From positions 9,847,968 through 9,911,967 of the forward strand of contig NC_037262.1 of the NCBI RefSeq assembly GCF_000002425.4: 64,000 nt of DNA, given 5' to 3'. Shown here piece after piece: positions 35,155 through 44,783 of this stretch; the stretch's first letter is position 1; each line of letters begins with the position of its first letter. The translations under genes and the position numbers were made by a program. Under the pieces are notes generated by a model that did no database searches, had not been told where the DNA came from, and saw only the letters and a program-made list of their open reading frames with translations. The stretch is from Physcomitrium patens (Eukaryota > Streptophyta > Bryopsida > Funariales > Funariaceae).

Positions 35155-38100
35155 TTGGAGAATAGAAATATTATATATAAGAAAGTTGATGATTTTAAAA
35201 GAAAAGAAAGAAAAAGATTATATAATATTGAAAGAAAATTACGCAAGTTAGGTACATTGCAAGATGATGAGAGGATTTTAGGTGTTTATGAAGAAAATGG
35301 ATTGGAAGATTCATTGGAATTGATTACATCTATTGGGTTAGGGGATAATGATAAGATTGTTGAGATTCATTCAAGAGAGGTTTATACTATACTTGAATCT
35401 TTTCAAGCACCAGAAGTCACTGTAGAGATGAGATATAAAACGGCAGATAAGAAGGTAAAGCCTGTTACCGGACCATTACCAGAAGACTCTAAAGAACAAA
35501 TGGGAGAAGCATCAAAAGAAGCAAGTTTAAGAGATCGAATGAGAATTAGACATCAGTTTACTAAAGAGACTTTTGAAGAATTGAAGATTGGTTCTGATGG
35601 TTCTTTATTGCCGGAGGAAATTACTTACTTCAAAAAGTTGTTGGCTAAACAAAGTAGATCGTTTGCCTTCGAATCTTATGAAATTGGGTGTGTGGATCCA
35701 AATATTATAATACCTATGGTTATCTTCACTGTACCGCATGTACTTTAGAATCTAAGACCGATTCCAATACCGAGGGCATATTTACTTAAATTGGTGGAAC
35801 TATTAAAAGAAAAAATAAAGATAAAAATATTGGAACCCTAATTTGTACCGTATTCTAGTCGATGGTTTATGGTACCTAAGAAGAATGGGTCACTACGTTT
35901 TATTCAAGATATGCAACCGGTGAATGCAATAACTGTCAGGAATGTAGGAATTGGACCTATTGTGGATGAGTTTGCTGAGGCGTTTGCAGGAAGGGCGATC
36001 TATTCAATGGATGACTTGTATTCAGGTTATGATCAATTTCAACTTGCCGAAGGAAGTAGAGATATGACAACGATGAGGATACCACTTGGATTGGTTAGAA
36101 TGTACACTCTTCCTCAAGGCGCAACCAACTCAGTTGCGCATATGATGAATGGGATGAATAAGGTATTGAGAGATTTTATTCCAGAGAAGACTATGCCTTT
36201 TCTGGATGATGTTCCTATAAAAGGGTGCAGAGAAGGAGACAAGGATGAGACTTTAGATAAGAGGGGGTGTCGCAAATATATTGTTGATCGTATACAAAAT
36301 TGTGAAAAGATTTTAACTCGGCTTGGAGAAGTTCATCTTACATTATTAGGTATGAAGTTCGTATTTGGAGTACAAGAGGTTGTGATTGTTGGACATTTAT
36401 GTGGATCTTACGGAAGAAAACCAGATTCGACTAAAGTTGATGCAATTGGAAGGATGAAAGAGGATTGTGAATCTTTAACAGAGGTTTGCAGGTTTTTAGG
36501 TGCATGTGTATTTTATCGCATCTGGATCCCTCATTATGCTCACATAGCGGATCCATTATATGAATTGTTATGCAAGGGCTACCGATTTAAATGGGAAGAA
36601 AGATATATTCAAGCAATGCAAAGATTGAAGAAATTATTGATGTCACCTCCAATATTGAAGAAGGTTGATTATAAGTGCAATAGACCAGTGATTCTTACTG
36701 TGGACGCTAGTCCAATTGCCATTGGATGGGCTATGGGTCAAGATGATTCAAGTGGGAATAGATTTGCAGTTCGATTTGGAACTAAAGTTTTAAGTATTCG
36801 TCAACGTGCATATTCGCAAGTCAAAAGAGAACTTTGGGGAGTTGTTTCAGCTATGAAAGCTGAAAAAGACTATTTGATTGGAGCAGTAGTAGTAATTGAA
36901 ATAGATTGCTTACCATTGCTCAGAATGATTACTAACTGTTCAACGCCAGATATTGCAATGTTGAGATGGATTGCTTATATTAAGTCACTAAATCTGGAAT
37001 TTAAGCATGTTACTAGAAAAGACAATTTAGTAGCAGACATGCTATCTCGAACAAGATACGAGAGGGAGGACAAAATGGTTGAAGACATTGATGACGTCGG
37101 ATTGAAATTCTATTCAATATCAAATTTCAATAGAGAAGACAAGGTATTTCTTGAAGAATCTTATGAAGGAGAATTATTGGATATTGGTCATTACTTGAAT
37201 ACCTTGACTAAGCAGAGGAATTGGTCTACAAAAAAATTCAAACAAATAAGAAAAAAAGCATATGGATTTTTGCTTCGGGATGGATTCTTATGGAAGAGAC
37301 CGAAGAAAGGAATTGGGATGCCACAACGAGTAATAGGCAAAAAGGAAGAAAAACTAAAATTATTAAAGGAGTTTCATGATAGTTTATGGATAGGGCATAG
37401 AGGAATTTGGGCTACTTTTGCTAAACTCAAGGAACGATATTGGTGGAAAAATATGTATCGAGATGTGCTCTCATTTGTAGAGTCATGTGAAATCTGTCAA
37501 TCGTATTCTAATATCTGACATTGAGATGGTCTTCATCCTACGTATCCTCTGGCTATTCATTTTAAATGGATTCTTGATTTGGTTATTATGCCGGTTGGGT
37601 TATGGCAGATGAGATATTTGGTCTTAGTTCGTGAAGATTTATCAAATCAAGTAGAAGGAAGAGCATTGAGGACAAAATCTACAGAGGGGATTTGTAGGTT
37701 TTTGCTTGAAGATGTCATTTGCCGCTACGGATGCATAGGAAAAATCACTGCAGATCATGGAGAATTAAATGCACAAGAAGCTTGTAAGTTCTTTGAAAGA
37801 TGTAGAGTTAAACTATCACTGACTACTGCTTATAATCCAGAAGGGAATGCAAAAAGCGAACATGGTCATCCACCGATTGTGAAAGTATTAGTTAAAGCTT
37901 GTAATGGGAAAGTTAGAGAGTGGCCACGGCTTTTGTTATTTGCATTATGGGCTGATCGAACAACACATAGTTTAATGACAGGATATATGCCAGTAGAACT
38001 TATGACAGGTCGAAAACCAATTATGCTGATTGAAGAAAAGGTACTTACTTGGAGTATGCTACCATAGGAAGATGGATTGACAAGAGAAGAACTTCTCGCT

Positions 38101-38553
38101 ATTAGGATTCGATAATTGGAGCAAAGATCGGAAGATGTGAAGATAGCATTGGAAAGGTTAAAAAGAGCAAGGTTACAAAACAAGGTGCGATTTGATAAGC
38201 AACATCGATTGAGATCTAAAGCAATTGAAGAAGGTGATTGGGTACTTTTTTATGATAGTAGTCTAGACAACCAATATAGCACTTCACGGAAGTTTTCAAA
38301 ACGTTGGTTTGGACTGTATGTGGTAACAATTGTTCATGATAATGTGACTTATTCATTGCGGGAGTTAGATGGCTCAAGGTTAAAAATACCAATTGCAGGG
38401 AAGAGAGTGAAATCGTTTAAACAAAGAATTGTAGAAATGAACATGGAAGACCTTAATGAAGGTATAGAGATTCTGCAGCAAGAAGATGAAAGTGATTTGA
38501 ATAATGAAGGTGAAGAAGACGAACTAGACAAAGACGTAAAGAATATATTATAA
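35155..38553 (+). pseudogene. RT-RNase H-integrase of element C
   Basis: A single frame with stops at 35746, 37516, 38065 and 38113 (RT-integrase), offset from the protease frame. Reverse transcriptase: MVPKKNGSLRFIQDMQPVNA, IYSMDDLYSGYDQFQL, LPQGATNSVAHMM and the catalytic box MPFLDDVPIKG (FLDD instead of plant YLDD). RNase H: ILTVDASPIAIGWAMGQ, then KRELWGVVSAMK and HVTRKDNLVADMLSR. Integrase: zinc region SLWIGHRG..CEICQ, core ITADHGELN and TTAYNPEGNAKSEHGHPPIV, and the end domain RWFGLYVVTIVHDNVTYSL. No chromodomain. Acidic C-terminus. The layout is that of fungal-type Ty3 pol. Confidence 0.9.
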
Positions 38554-38602
38554 ATCAAACAGCAATTGGATAAATTGGTGTATACCGGAGGATGCACAAG
38601 TT

Positions 38603-38615
38603 CAGAGGGGGTGGA
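38603..38615 (+). other. Polypurine tract of element C
   Basis: CAGAGGGGGTGGA directly abuts the 3' LTR start TGTCGTG. Confidence 0.85.
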
Positions 38616-39887
38616 TGTCGTGTTGTAACACGAGTATATCGTGAAAATATAAAGAAAAAGGACTTTTATTAATGTTCAGTTACCTCGAATATTGGGAGCA
38701 ACGATCGATTCTAGTACCAATATTCAGGGATTAGTTCAGATACCCCGTCACAGTCGGTCAGGGCATACTTACCAATAACGAAATGCTCCATTCGAGTCCA
38801 ATAGTGGGAGTCAACAGAATTGAAAGGACTAAATCGATAATTGAGCAAGCCTGACGTGAAGGACCAATTTGACTCAATTACGGGAACATCCAGGTCTTAC
38901 TACGGGCCTCTTAGCCAATCTGACGCGAAGGACCAATTTGACCCAATCACAAGAACATCCAGGTTTTACTACGGGCCCCTTAGCCAATCTGATGCGAAGG
39001 ATAATTTGACCCAATTACAAGAACATCTAGGTCTTACTACGGGCCTCTTAGCCAATCTGAGACTTGAATTGGTCGGGCGACTCAATGTGGTCCCGATTAC
39101 GGGAGTTTCGATTCCATTTCAAGCTGTCCTGTTCTCTGAGCCGTTTCAGGGAATGTTGTTTTCGAAAAAAAGAACCTTTTAAAAGGCAAAAAATGGAGGA
39201 GAAAGCTCTGACAGTGGAGCCAATTTCGGATCCAAGACGGAAGATTGAAGAAATTGAGAGGCTAGGGTTTGAAAGAGGGGGAGAATTAGGATTAAAGAGG
39301 AGGATAGGTTAAGAAATGAATGGGGGAGAATTAGAGTTTTAAGGGTCGGAGAGCTAGTTTTATGCTTCGGGGGAAAAAAAGACAGAGAATTGGGGTTTTT
39401 TTTCTTCATAGGGTTTTGGGAAGACTGAGACAATCATTGTTGAAGTCAGTATTGTATTGGTGAATCGGGGTTTTAATGAAGTGGGTGTGATTACTCTTGA
39501 CTGTTTTGTGAAATCGAAGTTACATCTGTAATTGAAGAATTAAAAGGGTGTCTATAGAATTGAGTATGCGGAGTGAATGAAAAATTTTGTATTTATCTAA
39601 CAAGACAGTCAATGGATACAAGGTTGTGAGTATAAAGCAGTATCAGAGATTAGCAGATTGGGTTGTTCGGGGTTCTCTGTAACATCTAGAGACCTACTGA
39701 TTGGGGCAAAAAAGATTTCGGCGAGCAGTCCAAGGACATCCATATAGATTTACGATATATTCTTGTAATTGTTTATATTCCAACAGTCAAAAACCGATAG
39801 ACTTCTTGAATATTAGTAAATCTCTATACTACCTTCTACATTCAAACGCCCGATGCGTTCTCGAGCAGAAAAGTACGTAATACGACA
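38616..39887 (+). repeat. 3' LTR of element C
   Basis: 1272 bp, begins TGTCGTGTTG, ends GTAATACGACA, and carries the 69-bp triplication at about 38851-39060. Followed by ACGT, the right target duplication, and then by element D gag. Confidence 0.93.
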
Positions 39888-40016
39888 ACGTTTGTTCAAG
39901 AAAATGAAGATGCCCAGCCACAAAGTTCGAAACTGCTCCAAGAAGCAAAATCGATGCACTATCAAGACCAGGGGCACGTTTTTTCAGGAAAAAAAGGATG
40001 CCCAGCCACAATAGGA
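39888..40016 (+). repeat. Gag C-terminus of element D with partial tandem duplication
   Basis: After element C, host gag resumes (TTTGTTCAAGAAAATGAAG ... GCCCAGCCACAA). It then repeats the knuckle region (AGTTCGAAACTGCTCCAAG ... GCACTATCAAGACCAGGGGC) a second time before again reaching GCCCAGCCACAA. The first copy of the unit, about 95 bp, is split by element C. Confidence 0.8.
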
Positions 40017-43000
40017 ATCGTACGACTGGACAATGAAATATCGCAATAATAACCAGGTTCCTTTCTTTCTGCTCAACTTGCCCTTTGTTTTACAATCCTT
40101 TTATTTATTGGCCCTCAAAAACTGAGAACCTTAGCATTATTAGATTCAGGAGCATCTGCTTGTTTCTTAGACGAAGAATTTGCGAAGCGTCATAAGATCC
40201 CTTTAGTACAAAAATCCAAACTTGTTCACGTTGAGGTCATAGATGGACGACCTTTATTGTCTGGTAGTGTCACCCATGAATCAGAACTTATAGAAGTGAC
40301 GTTTAAGGGCCATAGTAGTCATATTATTTTCAATATTATTAGAACTCCATCAAATCTTATTATTCTTGATCTTTCCTGGTTGAAAAAGCATAACCCATCC
40401 ATAGATTGGAGGTTGTGAAAGATGACCTTTCCCACAAAACCAACCAAGAGCAAGCCTAGTAGAAAACCCTGAATAGAGAAATCCTTATTCATTGGAGCAA
40501 GAACGTTTGTAAGATCGTCCAAGGAAGGCACATCATTTGTCATTTATGTCGCTCCAATTACAGGGGAGAAGATCTCGACAACAAGTATACTGGAGCAATA
40601 TAAGGATTTTAAAGACGTGTTTCAAAAAAAGAATGCCAACATGCTATCGGAACACTGACCATATAATTGCACGATAGACTTGCAGGAAGGAGCACAACCG
40701 CCTTTTGGCCCAATCTACAATCTATCGTAGATGGAGTTGGCAAAGTTTCAGAAGTACATCGATGAGAATCTAGCTAAGAACTTTATCCGTCATTCAAAAT
40801 CGTCAACTGGGACACCCATCTTATTTGTGAAGAAGAAAGATGGCTCGTTGTGGATGTGCGTGGATTATCGAGGCTTCAACAAGATAACAAAGAAAAATTG
40901 TTACACATTACCCTTGATTTTTGGTCTCTTAGAATAAATTGGATGTGCAAAAATCTTTACAAAAATTGATCTAAAGGGAGCTTACAACCTCGTATGAATC
41001 AAGGAAGGAGACGAGTCCAAGACAACGTTCTATACAAGGTATGGCCATTTTGAGTATAATGTCATGCCCTTTGGTCTTACCAATGCTCCAACGGTCTTCC
41101 AACATATGATGAATGATATTTTTTGGGAGCACCTTGACGATTTTGTTATCATCTACTTGGATGATGTTCTGATATTCTCCAAAAATGAGGAAGAGCACAA
41201 AAAGCACGTTCATTTGGTTTTGGAGAAACTACGCAATCGAGGACTATATGCCAAGTTGGAGAAGTGTTTATTTCACCAAATGGAGATGGAGTATTTGGAA
41301 TTCATTGCAACTACAGAAGACTTAAAGATGGACTTCAAGAAGGTGGAAGCAATCGTGTCTTAGGAGGTTCTGAAGATGGTTAAAGACGTACAATGTTTTT
41401 TTGGTTTTGCTAACTTCTATTGGATCTTCATCAAGAATTACTCTCAAGTTGCTACTCCTCTCACTCGGTTGATATACAAGGATAAGCAAGAATAGGGACC
41501 TCTAGCGGAGAAGGCATTTCAAGACCTGAAGATAGCATTTACTACGGCTCCAATCTTGGTACATCCAAATTTTACAAAGGCCTTCTATTTAGAAACTGAT
41601 GCTTCGGATTTTTCTTTGGGAGCTGTACTTTCACAAATGTGAGAAGACAAGAAGCTCCATCCGGTTGCATTCTATTCTCAAAAGTTCTTTGCTGCTGAAA
41701 TCAATTAAAAGATCCACGATAAGGAACTTCTTACTATAGTAGATTCTTTCTAAGAATGGCATCACTTTCTTGAAGGAGCTGCACACCCAGTGACCGTATA
41801 CACAAATCACAAGAATTTGGAGTATTTCATGTCGGCTCGAGTTCTAAATCGACGTCAAGCTTGGTGGAATGTGTCGCTATCTAGGTTCGATTTTGTTATC
41901 ACTTATCGACCTAGAAAGCAACAAGGACTATCTGATGCCTTATCGAGGAGATCGTATCTTCTACCAAAGGCTAAAGAAGCAGCGTTTGATCAACAATATA
42001 CGACGTTGTTTAAGCCAGAGCAATTTTGGCTTTGTTCTACTATTGTGCCAATTGATGCTGACTTCCTGAACCAGGTACATGCCATGACCATTGAAGATTC
42101 AGTAGCCATTGATATCAAGCAGTGTGCCAATGACGACAAGTTCAAGGTGGAGGGAGATCTTTTATACTTTGAGGAGCGATTGTATATTCCAAAAGGACCA
42201 GCACGACTCCGAGTTCTTCAATCTTGTCACAATTTTCCAGTTGCGAGACATTTTGGATTCAACAAGACCTTGGAGCTTGTTTCTTGAGATTTCTGGTGGC
42301 CCCAAATGTGGAAGGATGTAAAAGATTTTGTCCTCTCCTGCGACATCTGTTCAAGATCTAAGAATCCTCGGCATCGCCCTTATAGACTTCTACAACCATT
42401 GCCGATTCCACGTCGACCATGGTCTTCAGTTTCTATGGACTTCATGATAGACCTGTCATCATCGAACTCATTTGATAACATCTTTGTTGTGATAGATCGA
42501 CTTACAAAGATGGCTCACTTTGTCCTTTGCAAAAAGACATCATTCAGTGAAGTCACAGTAAGGCTCTTTTTCGATAATGTGTATCGATATCATGGACTAC
42601 TAGATGATATCATATCAGATCAAGGAACCCAGTTCGTGTCAAAGTTTTGGAGATCTCTCTTTGCGATACTCAAGGTGGATATCAAGCTTTCTTCGACTTT
42701 TCATCCACAAACTGACAGCCAAACAGAACGGGTGAACCAAGTCTTCGAACAATACTTACGATGTAGTATCAACTATCAGCAAGATGATTGGATCGCATAT
42801 TTATTGCTCGTCGAGTTTGCATATAACAATACCCTCCATGCGTCGACTTAATACACACCATTCTTTTCCAACTATGGATATCATTCAAAGCTTGATTTAT
42901 TGAGTCCATCAACAAATAACAATCCAGCAGCTGAAGGATTTGCAAAGTAACTATCAGAGCTTCAAACTATGTTGAAGCTTTAATTAGAATCCGCTCAAAA

Positions 43001-43500
43001 ATCCTACAAGGCATCTCCAGATAGATTTTGGAATCAAACACCTACTTTCAAAATTAGACATAAAGCATGGCTTCTTCGACGGAATATCAAGACCAAGCGA
43101 CTATGTGATAAGTTGGACTATCGAAGATTGGGACCATTTATCATCTAGAAGCAAATCAATCCACTGGCATACCGTCTGAAATTACCAGCTTCTATGAAGG
43201 TACATCCAGTCTTTCATGTTTCTCTGTTAGAGCCTTATCGAGAGTCATCTTTTTTCTGGTAGAGTGCAATGTCTACCACCTAGTATTGAGATCGAGAATC
43301 ACGAGGAATACGAGGTCGAAAAGGTACTGGATTCACGGCGAAGGTGGAGCAAGTTGGAGTATCTTGTTCATTGGTGCGGCTACGATATTAATGAGCAAAT
43401 GTAGGAGCCAGCTAGAAATCTCGCCAATGCGTCATAAAAGGTATAGCAGTTTCATCAACAACATCCTCATAAACCTAAGCCGGTTCGACAATAGCTTCCT
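40017..43500 (+). pseudogene. Decayed pol of element D
   Basis: Collinear with pol of E in about three thousand bases. Protease: ALLDSGASACFLDEEFAKRH, keeping the intact [42 protein letters not shown] and the YLDDVLIFSKN box. RNase H fragments follow. Integrase: HPQTDSQTERVNQVFEQYL and VEFAYNNTLHAST. Chromodomain: EYEVEKVLDSRR with LVHWCGYDI. Interrupted by many stops (TAG/TGA/TAA at positions that are CAA, CAG, CGA or TGG in E), plus a small insertion near 43259. Confidence 0.93.
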
Positions 43501-43526
43501 TTTGAAGCTTGCTCACCCAAGAATAT

Positions 43527-43541
43527 AAGAAAGGGGGAGAG
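43527..43541 (+). other. Internal purine tract of element D
   Basis: AAGAAAGGGGGAGAG lies just after the pol stop and before the accessory ORF. Element E has AAAAAGGGGGGAGGG at the same place. Confidence 0.6.
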
Positions 43542-43649
43542 CACCACCAAAATTCATAGTTGATGTAGTTATTTTCTCCAAGATAAAGTAGAATTTTTTC
43601 AGTAGCCATAGTTTGGTCTTCTGATATAGATAGCCAAGAGATAGATACT

Positions 43650-43789
43650 ATGTCAATCAGATTATCTCAACCGACTAGTTTACGAAGGCGACCCCGAGAT
43701 GAAGAACCGCCTACACCACGACGACAACGGACGATACCGAGTAACAGATCACTAGTGATTGTATTTGAGATCGAGTCTACTTATGATGG
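43650..43789 (+). pseudogene. 3' accessory ORF of element D (5' part, split by E)
   Basis: Reads MSIRLSQPTSLRRRPRDEEP, then IPSNRSLVIVFEIESTYDG, where element E is inserted. It resumes at 50004 as QPEGVFAGQFHNED and ends at 50193, with in-frame stops in the second part (TAG in the GHYRW motif, TGA near the end). The upstream ATG present in E is ATA here. Confidence 0.85.
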
Positions 43790-44258
43790 TGTCACGGACA
43801 CAAAATACAGACTTGAAATCTAACAAGAAGTTCAAGAAGAAGTGGCAGAACTAGATTAAACAGATGAGTACAAGAACAACACCAGAAAGGTGAGCTAGAA
43901 CTCCAAGAGATGTGTTGTCGAGACTGAAGAACCCTTCAGCCTCGACTCCTATATATACTACTGAATAGGAAGCTTCTCGAGCTACTTCCGCTAACTAGGA
44001 CGCTTCTCCAACAACTTCTACTAATTAGGAAACTTCTCGAGCAACTTCCTAGAATCTATCAAAATATTCTCGAGCTACTTCCGCTAACTAGGACGCTTCT
44101 CCAACAACTTCTACTAATTAGGAAACTTCTCGAGCAACTACCTAGAATCTATCAGAATATTCTAGAAACTTCTAAGAATATTCTAGAACCTTCTAAGAGA
44201 ATCTTTAGGGAATATTCTAGAAGAATATTCGAAGAATCTTCCAATGTATGTCCATGAC
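43790..44258 (-). repeat. 3' LTR of element E
   Basis: 469 bp, TG..CA. Carries a tandem duplication of about 90 bp (43978-44160, the unit with GCTACTTCCGCTAACTAGG) that the 5' LTR has only once. Its heat-shock motif array is shorter than in the 5' LTR. Confidence 0.93.
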
Positions 44259-44272
44259 ATCACCTCCTCTTC
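44259..44272 (-). other. Polypurine tract of element E
   Basis: AGAAGAGGAGGTGA on the minus strand abuts the 3' LTR start TGTCATGG. Confidence 0.85.
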
Positions 44273-44309
44273 TAACTTCGAGGTCTCCAAGAAGCAATGT
44301 TGTTATCAG

Positions 44310-44657
44310 TCAATACCAACGCAAGAAAATGAAAATCTGTCGCATCACATTCGCTATGAATTCCAATTGTTGTTCGCGAGGCAAATGATTCATCGGCCCT
44401 TGGAGCCAACGGTAGTGACCAACACCTTCAACCTCTGACCAAGCATGGACTTCTGTGTCTTCATTGTGAAACTGTCCTCCAAACACACCTTCTGGCTGAC
44501 CGTCGTAGGCAGGCTCGACCTCAAATACAATTACTAGCGATCTGTTACTCGGTATCCTCCGACGTCGTCGTGGTGCAGGCGGTTCTTCATCTCGCGGTCG
44601 TCTTCGTGAGCTAGTCGCTTGAGATGACATAACAAGTGTAGTATCTTGACTATCCAT
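44310..44657 (-). CDS. 3' accessory ORF of element E (unknown function, intact)
   Basis: 115 residues from the ATG at 44657, between the pol stop and the polypurine tract. Order: a Ser/Thr-rich start, an arginine-rich stretch (SRRRPRDEEPPAPRRRRRIP) that could bind nucleic acid or act as a nuclear signal, then SLVIVFEVEPAYDGQPEGVF, GGQFHNEDTEVHAWSEVEG, and the best conserved block VGHYRWLQGPMNHLPREQQL followed by EFIANVMRQI. Homologues sit at the same position in A, B and D. It has no knuckle, protease, RNase H or membrane segment, and I know no family for it. It would need a subgenomic or spliced RNA, reinitiation or internal entry to be translated. Confidence 0.85.
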   Translation of the reverse strand: MDSQDTTLVMSSQATSSRRRPRDEEPPAPRRRRRIPSNRSLVIVFEVEPAYDGQPEGVFGGQFHNEDTEVHAWSEVEGVGHYRWLQGPMNHLPREQQLEFIANVMRQIFIFLRWY

Positions 44658-44736
44658 GTCCAAAGGCTAAAATGATGAGAGCAAACTATAGTTGCTAACA
44701 AAGTTCTACACTATCGAACTATGGGTTTTGGAGGTG

Positions 44737-44751
44737 CCCTCCCCCCTTTTT
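44737..44751 (-). other. Internal purine tract of element E
   Basis: AAAAAGGGGGGAGGG on the minus strand, between the pol stop (44784) and the accessory ORF start (44657). It is as strong as the terminal tract and could act as a second plus-strand primer. Confidence 0.6.
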
Positions 44752-44783
44752 ATGCTACTTGATGAGCAAGCTTCAGCAAAAAG

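Larger units (their letters stand above)
31896..39887 (+). mobile_element. Element C: fungal-like Ty3/gypsy retrotransposon
   Basis: Complete LTR element of 7992 bp with LTRs 31896-33169 and 38616-39887 (TG..CA), inserted in gag of element D. Flanks ATAT (left) and ACGT (right) are a 4-bp target duplication differing by two transitions; the uninterrupted host would read GGGCACGTTTG. Internal order: primer site, gag-like region, protease, reverse transcriptase, RNase H, integrase with a GPY/F-type end but no chromodomain, polypurine tract. A few stops and two frameshifts disable it. The protein style (RT box FLDDVPIKG, integrase EHGHPPIVK, end ..LRELDGSRLKIPIAGKRV) is like Ty3 elements of basidiomycetes rather than common plant chromoviruses. 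Confidence 0.93.
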
